Source: a virus. Taken from it: a stretch of 43,851 bases of DNA. This document shows positions 6,880-15,680 of the stretch, in pieces (the first letter of the stretch is position 1; each line of letters opens with the position of its first letter). Under the pieces are notes generated by a model. It did not search any database. It was given only the letters and a program-made list of their open reading frames with translations, and was not told the origin of the DNA. The stretch is taken from the IMG/VR virus record IMGVR_UViG_3300036104_000001, positions 1 through 43,851 of that record, one strand, 5' to 3'. The position numbers and the translations under genes are program-made.

Positions 6880-8931
6880 TCAGTCGATGGCGCCCACACC
6901 GAAGTCGAAGATCACCGACACCTCGACGCCATCGACACCCGAGACCGGCCCCGTGGTGACCTGCGGCCCCTCGGCGCCATTGAGGTAGCCATAGACGTAG
7001 ACTGGCGCGGTGGCCGGATCGGCAAAGAGGTACCAGCGGTTGGTCGGGATCAGCGGCTCGACCAGTGGCTGCACAAAGCCGGCATAGACGTTGGCATTGC
7101 TGGTCTGATTGGGCTGGACCGACACGGTAAGCTGACGCGCCGCCAGTTCCTGGTTGGGCCCGACCAGTAGCCGCATCTGCGACCCCACGGCGATGGGCAG
7201 CCCATCGAGGGTCTTTTGCTTCATCACCGCGGCACGGCCGATCGCCAAGTTGGTCAGATCGAGCAGCGTGCCGGAACTGGCCTTGTTGGAGCGGGCTGCC
7301 GCGGTGGAGAATACCGACGAGGCGGCGCTGGTAAGCGTCGGACCATCGCCGGTCGCGCTGTTCACCAGGGCATAGGCGGTGGCGTTCTCGAAATCCGCCA
7401 CGCGCCGGCCGATGGCGGCGGCGAAGTCGGTGAAAGCGCCGAGATCGTCGTTCACCAGCATCTGCCGCGTCACCCGAATGCGGCGGGCGAAGGTCTGCAG
7501 GTACACCAGCTCCTGGCTCTCGGACATCGTCCCGGCCTGGACCTCGCCGTTCTCCGACAGAGGCAGCAGCGTCGGGAAGTCGCCGACGCGCAGGTGGCGG
7601 TGCGGCTTGAAGTCGCGGAAGTCGCGGCGGAGGAACAGGGTGCGGTAGGTCGGCTGCGCTGGCGCATAGGCCGCCAGCAACATCTTGTTGGCCGCGGCGG
7701 AGAGCAGCGCCGGGAAGTCGGAGGTGGTGTGGAAAGCGCGCTCGGCGAGGACGGTCGGATTGCGCGGCACGTTGCGCTCGCCGCGGGCGCGCAGCAGCTC
7801 GCCCATCATGTCGGAGGGGCGCCAGCCCATGAACTCCACATGGCGGCCACCGCTGGGCGGCTGGTAGCCCGGCATGGAACGGGCCGCGAGCGCCTCGGCC
7901 ATGGCGTCCAGCAGGCTGGCCGGGTCGACCTGGCCGGGGCCGGTCTCGGGCCGCGCAGGGAGCGAGGGGCGCGGCGCGGCCTGGGCGAAGGCGTCCCACA
8001 GCCGGCCGCGCAGGGCCTCGGGCGAGATGCGGTCGCGCATGGCGGCCTCGCGCATGGTGTCGATGACGTCGGCGGTCAGCAGGCCGCGGGCGGCGGCGAG
8101 GACCGGCTCATAGCCAGCGATGCGCTCGACGGTGGCGCGCTCAGCTTCGGCGCGGATGGCTTCGAGATCGGGCACCGGCGGGGCGGCGCGGGTCGGCTCG
8201 GGCGGGGTGGCGGCGGTCACGGGGTTCTCCTGGTGCGAGGGTGCGATGAGCGGCGCCTCGGTGACCGGGGCGTTGGTGGGTTCGGGCATGGGTGGTTCCT
8301 CAAGGATGGGGAGAGCGGGTTCGATGCCGGTGGCGGGGGTGTCCTGGTTTCCCTCGCCACGGATCACGGCCAGGCCGTCGATCGGCACCGGCACGATGGA
8401 GATCTCGTAGGGTTCCCAATCCACCGCGCGATGGACGGTCTGGCCGGTGGCAGCATCGGGCTGCTGGTCGTAGCGATGGACCCGATAGCCGACGCTGACG
8501 CTCTGCAGCGTGCCGTCTGCGACGCGCTGCCAGACCGGCTCCACGTCATCGGCGCCGCTGAATTGCAGGATGGCGTAGCCGCGGCCAGCCTCGAGCCGGG
8601 CGGAGGTGACCCGGCCCAGGACATCGCGCGTGCCAGCGCGGCGATGAGTGTCCAACACAGGGGCGCGGCCGGAGCGCAGCGCATCCATGCGAACCGCCTC
8701 GGGCCGCATATCCAGTTCCTCGATGATGGGGCCGAGCGGCGGCACAAAGTTGCGGGCCCTCGCGCCGGTGGACCACACCACCTCGACGGTGCGGGCGGCG
8801 CGATTAACGGTGACGGGTGCGGCGAGCGCGCGCTGCGCGATGATCGATTGCCCATCGGAGGGAAGTCGATCGGCAGCAGAGGCTTGGTCTTGGGTGGGGC
8901 TTCCCTCATCCGGTTCGATGGGTTCTGTCAT
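6880..8931 (-). CDS. fused prohead protease-major capsid protein (HK97-like)
   Basis: A 683-residue protein from ATG 8931, whose ATGA overlaps the preceding stop. Residues about 30-195 form a prohead serine protease-like domain: VVWSTGARARNFVPP, VLDTHRRAG, GVGRVTSAR-type strands, SVSVGYRVHRYD and WEPYEISIVPVPIDGLAV. A Pro/Ala-rich and helical scaffold-like linker (about 200-380) follows. The major capsid domain then runs from about 400 to the end, with VGDFPTLLPLSENGEVQ, RRIRVTRQMLVNDDLGAFTD and a C-terminal FDFGVGAID. Fusion of protease, scaffold delta region and capsid in one frame is known in some phages and implies self-cleavage during maturation. Start at 9270 was rejected as overlap shadow. 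Confidence 0.84.
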   Translation of the reverse strand: MTEPIEPDEGSPTQDQASAADRLPSDGQSIIAQRALAAPVTVNRAARTVEVVWSTGARARNFVPPLGPIIEELDMRPEAVRMDALRSGRAPVLDTHRRAGTRDVLGRVTSARLEAGRGYAILQFSGADDVEPVWQRVADGTLQSVSVGYRVHRYDQQPDAATGQTVHRAVDWEPYEISIVPVPIDGLAVIRGEGNQDTPATGIEPALPILEEPPMPEPTNAPVTEAPLIAPSHQENPVTAATPPEPTRAAPPVPDLEAIRAEAERATVERIAGYEPVLAAARGLLTADVIDTMREAAMRDRISPEALRGRLWDAFAQAAPRPSLPARPETGPGQVDPASLLDAMAEALAARSMPGYQPPSGGRHVEFMGWRPSDMMGELLRARGERNVPRNPTVLAERAFHTTSDFPALLSAAANKMLLAAYAPAQPTYRTLFLRRDFRDFKPHRHLRVGDFPTLLPLSENGEVQAGTMSESQELVYLQTFARRIRVTRQMLVNDDLGAFTDFAAAIGRRVADFENATAYALVNSATGDGPTLTSAASSVFSTAAARSNKASSGTLLDLTNLAIGRAAVMKQKTLDGLPIAVGSQMRLLVGPNQELAARQLTVSVQPNQTSNANVYAGFVQPLVEPLIPTNRWYLFADPATAPVYVYGYLNGAEGPQVTTGPVSGVDGVEVSVIFDFGVGAID

Positions 8932-9287
8932 GCCGGCGGCTCCGTGGCGGCCGGCGTAGCTTTCCGCCGTGATACCGGCGGGCTGGCAGGCACGGCGCTG
9001 GTCCAAGCGATCCGCAGTCCGCCGTTGGCCTCGAACGTCCGGGAGAGCCCGGCTCGCAGACAGCGCCGCGGCGCCTGGGTCGGATCCGGAGTGGCTCCAA
9101 TCGCGACCCAGGCATCCACGGCTGGCGTGAGGGTCAGTATCAGGCCGACGCCAGGCGGTAGCGGCTCGCTGACTTGGCCGGCTGTGAGTGACTCGGACCA
9201 GATCAGCCGGTCGGCCACCTCCAGAGCGGAGAGTGGCTTGCCGAAATGGTCGCGCGGCGCCGTGCTGCATTCGACATGCAGGATCAT
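8928..9287 (-). CDS. hypothetical phage protein between portal and capsid
   Basis: A 119-residue protein (MILHVECSTAPRDHFGKPLS). A predicted beta-rich core of about residues 1-95 is followed by a Pro/Ala/Arg tail. AGGAG lies before the ATG, the gap from the portal stop is 24 bp, and the stop overlaps the capsid start. It holds the usual position of small head accessory proteins. I do not recognise a family. Confidence 0.65.
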   Translation of the reverse strand: MILHVECSTAPRDHFGKPLSALEVADRLIWSESLTAGQVSEPLPPGVGLILTLTPAVDAWVAIGATPDPTQAPRRCLRAGLSRTFEANGGLRIAWTSAVPASPPVSRRKATPAATEPPA

Positions 9288-9311
9288 GACAGGCTCCTGT
9301 GGTGTGAGAGG

Positions 9312-10784
9312 TCAGGGCTCGGTGTTGCGAGCGGGGCTGGCAGCGCCGGTGGCGGCGATTTCGATTGCGGCGAGCTGTGCGGCGTTCTGGGCGGCGCCGG
9401 ATTTAGCGACACGGCGCGGATCGGTGTCCAGCGACAGTCCGGCTTCGTCGAGCAGGACATTGGCCTCGCGGATCATCTCGATCACCTGTCGGAAGTCGTA
9501 GCCGAAGGCGCCGACCGCCTCGGGCTGCGGCACAAAGCCGGCGCGGACCTGGGCGATGAGGGCCGTTGTGTCTTTCAGCGGGTCGATCATCTCGTGCGCC
9601 GGCGGAACGTGCGACAGGCCATCGGGCACGTCGGCACCCCACAGCCCGAGCAGCGCGCCCTGCGCGTGGAAGCGATCCGCGATCGGCCGCACCAGCATCG
9701 GGATCAGCATGCCGTACTGGACCTGCTCGCAGAGCCGGCGAAACTCGATCTTGCCGGCCCGCAGCGAGGAGTAGTTCGCCTGGGTGAGATCGCCGGCGAC
9801 CTGGTCGTAGGTCAGGCCTGTGCCGACGGCGGAGGCTTCCAGCGCACGGCGTGCGAAAGCGGCGTGTGACCCGCCGCCGGAGGGATTCACCACCTCCACG
9901 GATCCCATGCCGCGGCGATACAGGATCATGCCCGGCTCGAAGCTCTCCACCGTGCGGCCCTGGGCGTCGCGGAGCAGGCCCGACGCCGGGCCGGTCATGG
10001 TCTCGTCACCATCCTCCGACACGACGGCCGCTAGGCAGGCCTCGATCTTGGCCTTCATCAAGAGGGCAGCCTCATAGTCACCGAGATCGCGCAGGCGAGT
10101 GAGCACCGGCGCCAGCCAGGAGACGTCGCGCAGCTGGCCGGGCCGGCGCTTGCGGTAGATGTGCAGCACATCGCGGGCGGGGACCCGCTGGCTGCTCAAC
10201 CAGGTGGCACCGCCCGGCAGGACCCAGGATGCGCCGGGATGGACGCGGTGCAGCCAATAGCCGACCGGCTCACCGGCTTCTCCCAGGCCGATGCCCTGCA
10301 GCGTGGGGACGCCCTCGATCACGCCCTGCCGTGCCGTGTCGAGATGATCGCTCTCCAGCACCTGGAGCCGCAGGCCGATCGGATTGGCGGGCGTGATGTC
10401 GGCGGGCAGCAGGCGGACGAAGCACTCGCCGCTTTCGACCACCGCCCGCATCACCAGCGCCTGCAGGCCATAGAGGTCGAGCCGACCCTCTGCGTCACAG
10501 GCGGTGCTGTCGGACCAGCGGCGCCAGGCCTCGGCATGCGGCTTGTCCGGCCACCGGGTAGTAATACCCGCGCCGACAGCATTACCAGTCCAGAGATCGA
10601 CGATGCGGGCGGCATATGGGTCATTGCGGACAGCATCGCGGGCGCGCCGCGCCACCTTGGGTGCAGCGGCACCCACCTCCGCCGTGGCGCTGCTGCCGGA
10701 CGCAGCCCAGCTCGAGGCGCGGCTATCCTGGGCTGCGGCATAGCCCCGCAGAACGTGCCAGGCATCACGAAGACGCCCCATCAC
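9312..10784 (-). CDS. phage portal protein, lambda family
   Basis: A 490-residue protein with the lambda-type portal signature near the N-terminus: RARDAVRNDPYAARIVDLW, then TGNAVGAGI. GECFVRLLP follows, and later the typical stem/clip segment YSSLRAGKIEFRR. Portals form a dodecameric ring at one capsid vertex, the channel for DNA packaging by terminase and for ejection. The start is an ATGATG pair at 10784/10781 overlapping the gpW-like stop. The length is close to lambda gpB (533). Confidence 0.9.
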   Translation of the reverse strand: MMGRLRDAWHVLRGYAAAQDSRASSWAASGSSATAEVGAAAPKVARRARDAVRNDPYAARIVDLWTGNAVGAGITTRWPDKPHAEAWRRWSDSTACDAEGRLDLYGLQALVMRAVVESGECFVRLLPADITPANPIGLRLQVLESDHLDTARQGVIEGVPTLQGIGLGEAGEPVGYWLHRVHPGASWVLPGGATWLSSQRVPARDVLHIYRKRRPGQLRDVSWLAPVLTRLRDLGDYEAALLMKAKIEACLAAVVSEDGDETMTGPASGLLRDAQGRTVESFEPGMILYRRGMGSVEVVNPSGGGSHAAFARRALEASAVGTGLTYDQVAGDLTQANYSSLRAGKIEFRRLCEQVQYGMLIPMLVRPIADRFHAQGALLGLWGADVPDGLSHVPPAHEMIDPLKDTTALIAQVRAGFVPQPEAVGAFGYDFRQVIEMIREANVLLDEAGLSLDTDPRRVAKSGAAQNAAQLAAIEIAATGAASPARNTEP

Positions 10785-11017
10785 CGGCTGCCCTCCCGCG
10801 AGAAGACGGCGAAAGTCACGCCGGGGCGGCGCGCGGCGGCGTTCTCCGCGGCATGGAGCACCGATAGGGCGCGGCCCAGTTCATCGAGCGACCGGTATTC
10901 TACGGTGCGTCCGTCGAAGGTCACGCGCATGGTCCCGCCCGTGAAGGCCGCGGCCAGCACAGCGGCGCGGGTGCCAGCAGGCTGCGCCAGCGCCCAGGCG
11001 AGGAGGGTTGGATCCAT
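10781..11017 (-). CDS. gpW-like head-tail joining protein
   Basis: A 78-residue protein (MDPTLLAWALAQPAGTRAAV). Two helices flank the beta hairpin TMRVTFDGRTVEYRSLDEL, the layout of the gpW family. In lambda, gpW joins the head after packaging and is needed for gpFII addition. The gene lies directly before the portal gene with an overlapping stop/start, as in many lambda-like phages. Upstream, instead of the terminase large subunit, lies the MlaA-like cargo region. Confidence 0.72.
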   Translation of the reverse strand: MDPTLLAWALAQPAGTRAAVLAAAFTGGTMRVTFDGRTVEYRSLDELGRALSVLHAAENAAARRPGVTFAVFSREGSR

Positions 11018-11131
11018 GGAATCGAGGCTCCCGAGGCCCGGTTGACGGGTGAATCCCTGCGAGGGTTGATGTTATGAATGGCCGGGCGCCGGATGCAGCC
11101 GCCCATATCCTGCAGGACCGGAGTAGATTGG

Positions 11132-11839
11132 ATGCGGCTTCGAACTCTCTTCCCGCTCGTCGCCTGCGGCCTGCTGCTCTTAGCCGAGCCTGCGGCAGCG
11201 CAAGCCGCCGATCCTTTTGAGGCGGTCAATCGCCGGATCCACGCCTTCAATCGGAGCGTTCAGACCAAGGTGCTGGGGCCGATGGCGGAGCTCTATCACT
11301 CCGCGACCTCGGCCGAGCTCCGGCGCGGGGTCAGCAACTCACTGGCCAATCTGAGCGAGCCTGTCACCACCGTGAGTGGCTTGGCGGCCGGCGATCTCCC
11401 CGTGGCGATGAACGCTGCGGTCCGCTTCGGCATCAACTCAACGCTTGGTTTCGCTGGGGTCCACGACCGGGCCACCGCCATGGGCTATCCGCGTCAGGTC
11501 TTTGGAGTCGCCGATTTGGTCTGCCGGTGGGGCGTGCCGAGTGGTCCCTTTGTCGTGCTTCCGCTCCTTGGGCCGTCTACCCTGCGCGATGCCAGTGCCC
11601 TGGTGGCGACAGGTGCCGCGCTCTCCCAGACCTTGGGGTCAGATGTCTTCATCACCTGGAGCGGTACCGATGCCCTCGTCGGCTACGCGCATCGCCACCG
11701 CGATCTCGCGCGCATCGATACACAATCGCTGGATGCCTATGCCGTCCACCGCAGCGCTTACCTTCAGAGGCGGGCGGCGGTTTGCCCACCTGACAGAATC
11801 CGTGACGCTGCGTCTGCTGCAGAGGACGAACCCGGTTGA
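11132..11839 (+). CDS. mlaA: MlaA/VacJ-family outer-membrane lipid transport protein, inside the prophage
   Basis: A 235-residue protein (MRLRTLFPLVACGLLLL). LVAC-G at residues 9-13 resembles a lipobox after a short h-region; AAAQA at about 20-24 is an alternative type I cleavage site. The mature part has the MlaA signatures DPFEAVNRRIHAFN, RFGINSTLGFAGVHD and WGVPSGPFVVLPLLGPSTLRD, so the family call is strong. MlaA sits with porins in the outer membrane and takes misplaced phospholipids from the outer leaflet for return via MlaC/MlaFEDB. No other mla gene is in the window. It lies on the plus strand between the minus-strand terminase and portal genes, so it is cargo or a moron, not part of the phage head operon. 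It is full length for the family core. Confidence 0.85.
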   Translation: MRLRTLFPLVACGLLLLAEPAAAQAADPFEAVNRRIHAFNRSVQTKVLGPMAELYHSATSAELRRGVSNSLANLSEPVTTVSGLAAGDLPVAMNAAVRFGINSTLGFAGVHDRATAMGYPRQVFGVADLVCRWGVPSGPFVVLPLLGPSTLRDASALVATGAALSQTLGSDVFITWSGTDALVGYAHRHRDLARIDTQSLDAYAVHRSAYLQRRAAVCPPDRIRDAASAAEDEPG

Positions 11840-11954
11840 CGCTGCTACGCGAAGGCGACGACGCACTCGATGGGAACAGGCCCAGTTGAGCAAGTTCTCA
11901 GTGGCCCGGTGTCGCCAGCTGCAAGGATTACGCCCGCAGCGCATCGCTCAGCAT

Positions 11955-12293
11955 TCAACGGCCCAGGGTGAGGCCGCATTCCTGCATCAGCCCGCTGACA
12001 TTCCCTCGTGAAGCGTTGGCTACGCGCGCGACACGGGCGGAGTCTTGTGCGGGCAGCGTTCGAATAAGGCAGGCAGACAACGCTGTTATATCCATTGTAC
12101 CGCAACCAATGGCCGCCTGGGATACGCGACCGCAAAACGCGCGACGCTGTTCGGGCGTCTGCTCGACGAAGGCACCACGCAGTGCATCCGCTGCGCTTCC
12201 GCCCTGGCCGCCCAGGCCGGGGATGGAAAGCCCCTGGGCGGTGGCGGCCTCCACCGACAGCAACACCAGCAATGTCGTCACACCGAAGCGCAT
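11955..12293 (-). CDS. small secreted cysteine-containing protein
   Basis: A 112-residue protein (MRFGVTTLLVLLSVEAATAQG) with a clear Sec signal peptide cleaving near ATAQ-G. The mature part has a Gly-rich start (LSIPGLGGQGGSAADALRG), then four cysteines in FCGRVSQAAIGCG, ALSACLIRTL and LMQECGLTLGR, likely two disulfides. The predicted fold is helical. It is convergent with the MlaA-like gene. ATG 12293 is preferred over 12392 because only it places the signal peptide at the N-terminus. No family recognised; a periplasmic role is inferred. Confidence 0.6.
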   Translation of the reverse strand: MRFGVTTLLVLLSVEAATAQGLSIPGLGGQGGSAADALRGAFVEQTPEQRRAFCGRVSQAAIGCGTMDITALSACLIRTLPAQDSARVARVANASRGNVSGLMQECGLTLGR

Positions 12294-12358
12294 TCTAGCG
12301 ATCTTTCCTGGCGGGAAGTCTGGATACCCCCGAGCAGCGCATGTGTTGCAAGAATCGA

Positions 12359-14293
12359 TCAGCGAAGCCAGCCACTGCGCGGCGCGAGCCAACCGCGGGG
12401 GCGCTGGTTATCGAACGCCGGGACCGGCGCGGCCTGAGGCGGCGAGGATGGGCCAGCGACATTCCCGCCGGTGGGAACTTCTCGCGGCAGCAGCGGAGCG
12501 TCGGCGATCTGGTCGCGCAGCTGCTGCCAGAAGCGTTCACCGTAGCGGTCGGCACCGAGCAGCCAGAGCGCGGCGCGGGCCAGCACCGCGCAGTCGAGTG
12601 CCTCGTTCCGTTCCCGCAGCTTGGCCCATTCCTGCCGTGCAAAGCCGCGCCGGTCCTTCGTGGTGCGCAGCTGCTCGGCGACCAGCTGCTTGACCCATTC
12701 GACGTCGATCGCGCGCGGCAGATGCACCCAACCGGGCGGCAGCTCCTCCGCGTCGCCGCGGCCGAGCCAGAGCCGGCGATAGAGATCAGCCTTCCAGGTC
12801 GAGACCGAGACCGTCCACAACTTGAGCCCGCGCCGCAGCTTCTGGCCGTTCACCAGCGCGTCCACCGGCGTCGGCCCCTGCACGGGTTGCGCCCTGTTCC
12901 AGCCGTCGATGCCCTTGGTGGGCGCGATGCGCGGATCCCGCAGGCGGCGGAGCTGGCCGTAGACGGCAGCGGTGTCGCGGCCGCCGGTGTCGACGCAGAG
13001 CCGGGCGATCCGCATGGCGCCACCGCCCTGGCGTGGCCAGTCGCGCGCCAGCACCCGGGCCAACTCGTCCCAGGGCTCGCGATCCCGCGGACTGCCCGCA
13101 ACCACGACGTGGTCGACCAGCCACGACGAAAACCCCTCGGCCCATCCCCAGACGTCGCATTCCAAACGATCGTCCTGCACGTCGACGCCAGCGGTGAGCA
13201 CCAGCGCGCCGGTGGGCGCCACGCCCATGGGGAAATCCTCGCGGCGCTCGACCAGGCGCTCCCAATCCGGCGCCTCGCCCTGCTCCTGCCAGGTCTCACC
13301 AAGGACCGTGTTCTTGAAAGTCTTGATGTCCTCGGGCTTGCCCTGCGCCGCCTCCCAATCCCGGGCGATCTGTTCCCACGACAGCCAGCCCACCGGCGAA
13401 TAGAGGGCCGAAATGTGGAAGCCGATCGTGTGCGGATCCTGGCCCTCTGCCGTCGCGCGCCATTCGCCACCGCCGAGCATGGCGGTCTTGTCGTGCTCCT
13501 GCATCGGGTGGTCGCAGGCGGTGCAGTTATACCGCGCCGTCTCGGGCGCACCCTTCTCCCAGAGCAGCCGCTCGAAGCGCAGCCACTGCATCTCCCCGCA
13601 TTCGGTGCACGGCACGAAGAACCGCCGCTGGTCGGAGGCCAGATACTCCCGCTCGATCCGGCTGCGCCCCGCGATCGTCGGCGTGCTGACCAGGAAGGCT
13701 TTGCGGCGCCAGCCGAAGGTGCGGGCCCGGGCCTCGGCAAGCGCAATCGGATCACCCTCGCCGGCGACATCGCCGGGATAGGCATCCACCTCGTCGAGGA
13801 ACAGGAATCGCGCCGTCATCGAGCGCAGCCCAACCGCGCTGTTGGCACCCGTCAGCACCAGGATGCCGCCGGGGAATTCCTTTGACAGCATGGTGTTGCC
13901 GCTGTCGCGGGCACGGGCCGGCGCCACCCGCTCCCGCAGCGCCGGCGTCTCCTCCAGCAGCGGGTCGATGCGCTGGCGCGAGAAGCGCTTGGCCAGTTCC
14001 ACGGTCGGCTGCACCGCCAGCGCGGGCGCCGGCACGTGGTGCATGATGTAGCCGAGCCAGTTGTTTCCGCTTTCCGTGGCGCCGACCTGCGCGCCCTTCA
14101 TGAAGACCACGCGCCGTGCCGGATGCACCGCGGACAGCGCGTCCATCACGTCCTTGAGGTAGGGCGTACGGCTGGTGCGCCACGGGCCCGGCTCGGCCGA
14201 GGCGCGGCTACCGAGCATCCGGTGCCGCTCGGCCCATTCCGAGACGGTGAGCTGCGGCGGCGGGCGCAGCATCGCGCCGACACGCCGGCGCAC
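12359..14293 (-). CDS. phage terminase large subunit, GpA family
   Basis: A 644-residue packaging motor. It begins with the GpA-type pattern LTVSEWAERHRMLGSRASAE, then VVFMKGAQVGATESGNNWL (Walker-A-like region) and RFLFLDEVDAYPG (Walker B). A zinc-knuckle-like CTECGEM...CTACDHP segment precedes the C-terminal nuclease domain. The protein translocates and cuts DNA at the portal. The start is GTG 14293, 4 bp after the small subunit stop, or ATG 14272 (MLRPPPQLT). Length matches lambda gpA (641). Confidence 0.92.
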   Translation of the reverse strand: MRRRVGAMLRPPPQLTVSEWAERHRMLGSRASAEPGPWRTSRTPYLKDVMDALSAVHPARRVVFMKGAQVGATESGNNWLGYIMHHVPAPALAVQPTVELAKRFSRQRIDPLLEETPALRERVAPARARDSGNTMLSKEFPGGILVLTGANSAVGLRSMTARFLFLDEVDAYPGDVAGEGDPIALAEARARTFGWRRKAFLVSTPTIAGRSRIEREYLASDQRRFFVPCTECGEMQWLRFERLLWEKGAPETARYNCTACDHPMQEHDKTAMLGGGEWRATAEGQDPHTIGFHISALYSPVGWLSWEQIARDWEAAQGKPEDIKTFKNTVLGETWQEQGEAPDWERLVERREDFPMGVAPTGALVLTAGVDVQDDRLECDVWGWAEGFSSWLVDHVVVAGSPRDREPWDELARVLARDWPRQGGGAMRIARLCVDTGGRDTAAVYGQLRRLRDPRIAPTKGIDGWNRAQPVQGPTPVDALVNGQKLRRGLKLWTVSVSTWKADLYRRLWLGRGDAEELPPGWVHLPRAIDVEWVKQLVAEQLRTTKDRRGFARQEWAKLRERNEALDCAVLARAALWLLGADRYGERFWQQLRDQIADAPLLPREVPTGGNVAGPSSPPQAAPVPAFDNQRPRGWLAPRSGWLR

Positions 14294-14297
14294 ATGG

Positions 14298-14813
14298 TCA
14301 CGGCTGCGAAGACCGGTCCCCTCCGAGGCCTGCTGGATCGAAGCGATCGGCCGCCTCCGTCAGCAGGTCGTTGATGTGGCTCTGCAGGATGGTCTGCAGC
14401 AGATGCGGATCGACGCTGATCTCGGCGGCGATCAGGCCCGAGACGCGGGCCGGCCAGTTGAGCAGCGCGTCGCGCATCGTGCTGCCGATTTCGTCGAGGG
14501 CTGCATTGGCCTCGGTGACATCGACCAGGCGGCGCTTGGTCTCGTCCAGCGAAAGGCGCTGTGCCTCTACCTTCAGGGCGAGCTGCGCAACCTTCAGCCG
14601 GGCGAAGGGCGTGCCCTCGGCGCCAGCGCCGCTGGCCAGGTGCGAGCGGGCGGGATCGGCGGTCTCGGTCAGGTGGCGGCGGGTCTTGTCGATATCCCAC
14701 TGTCCATCCGGCTCGCGGGCGATGCGGTTGGTCTGCTCGGCTTTGCGCAGGGCAGTATCGCTAACACCGAGGCGCCGCGCGGCCTCACGGGTCGAGGCGG
14801 TCAATTCCGGCAT
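14298..14813 (-). CDS. phage terminase small subunit, Nu1-like
   Basis: A 171-residue protein starting MPELTASTREAARRLGVSD. An N-terminal winged/HTH segment (TREAARRLGVSDTALRKAEQ) is followed by a long helical part, RLKVAQLALKVEAQRLSLDE, as in Nu1-type small terminases that recognise the packaging site and recruit the large subunit. GGGAGGT lies 7 bases before ATG 14813, which beats the in-frame ATG at 14834. It is directly followed by the large subunit gene. Confidence 0.8.
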   Translation of the reverse strand: MPELTASTREAARRLGVSDTALRKAEQTNRIAREPDGQWDIDKTRRHLTETADPARSHLASGAGAEGTPFARLKVAQLALKVEAQRLSLDETKRRLVDVTEANAALDEIGSTMRDALLNWPARVSGLIAAEISVDPHLLQTILQSHINDLLTEAADRFDPAGLGGDRSSQP

Positions 14814-14868
14814 GGCGGCGACCTCCCGCCGCACAGAGAGAACGAAGGAGGCGCCGCGCGCCGCTCAG

Positions 14869-15396
14869 CTACGCGCCGCCACTTGCCCTCGCCAAGGTCG
14901 CCCCGCGTAGCACGTAGCTTGGCGCAAATTTCGTCGTGCCATCGACCTTCACGAAGGAAGACAAGGGTACATCGCAGGCGACGATTCCTTCGACCTCCCA
15001 GAACAATTCCCACCCGATAGCCGGCGAAAAACCGGCTATCGTGCTGACAGTTTGAAGGTCTGGGTTAGGATGGTGACCACGTCCTCGTCTATCTCTGACG
15101 GGATCCACAATCGACCTCAGCCGGCCGGCAAATCGTGCGGTTCTCGGTTCGGACAGGAGTTCCGAGGCCGCACGGCTTTCCATGGCGTCGACACCCGTGA
15201 ACATGGGGAAAATGAACACTTGGAGCTGCCCCATGACACCCTGCCGCCGAAGATACTTTGCAACATCTGTGGCATTCGAGCCGAAGGCCAGAAACCCTTT
15301 CGACCGGTGGGTCTCGAGAGCGTCAACAAGATGCGTAGCCGGGACTGGGCATAGCAGCACGAGCGGCGACATGTTGTCGGGGGAACCGGAGCTCAT
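14869..15396 (-). CDS. hypothetical protein upstream of terminase
   Basis: A 175-residue protein (MSSGSPDNMSPLVLLCPVPA) with no family I recognise. The N-terminal half looks alpha/beta (VLLCPVPATHLVDALETH, FLAFGSNATDVAKYL, QLQVFIFPMF). An Arg-rich segment around 100-115 follows, then FSPAIGWELFWEVEGIVACD. Local base composition is less GC-rich than the flanking phage genes, suggesting separate acquisition. It is on the same strand as terminase with a 55-bp gap. A start at residue 9 (Met) is also possible. Confidence 0.5.
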   Translation of the reverse strand: MSSGSPDNMSPLVLLCPVPATHLVDALETHRSKGFLAFGSNATDVAKYLRRQGVMGQLQVFIFPMFTGVDAMESRAASELLSEPRTARFAGRLRSIVDPVRDRRGRGHHPNPDLQTVSTIAGFSPAIGWELFWEVEGIVACDVPLSSFVKVDGTTKFAPSYVLRGATLARASGGA

Positions 15397-15680
15397 CTGA
15401 AATCATTGTTTCCAATCGGTGGAGAGAGCCGTCGGTGAGTCCTGACAACCGGCCCTCCTGGACCAGACCTGTCCGCGGATGTGGCGACGGCGGCTGAACC
15501 GAACGGCTGCACCGCCAAGGAGATTGGAAGATAGTACACGTGATGCCGCTTCGCGAAGGAGGCGCCCTGAATGACGCACACGGCACTATCTTTCAGGGGG
15601 CAGCATATTGGCAGCAAGTAAACAGCCTCTTTCTGCCCGCGCGGCATTTTCGGTCATGCGCCGCCTCACGCGTGGACTTC
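15397..15680. other. intergenic stretch without a supported gene
   Basis: About 280 bases of lower GC content between the hypothetical gene at 15396 and the small phage gene at 15681. Short open frames on both strands lack ribosome sites or protein-like composition. It may hold the promoter of the 14869-15396 gene. I see no strong hairpin or repeat. Confidence 0.4.

Noticed and set aside
7216-9501. 761-codon plus-strand open frame
   Set aside because: It lies antisense to the protease-capsid and neighbouring genes, with His/Gly/Arg-rich shadow composition.
12341-13885. 514-codon plus-strand open frame
   Set aside because: It is antisense to the terminase large subunit, which has clear family motifs.
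15393-15647. 84-codon minus-strand ORF upstream of the hypothetical gene
   Set aside because: No ribosome site, no family resemblance and mixed composition; left as intergenic.
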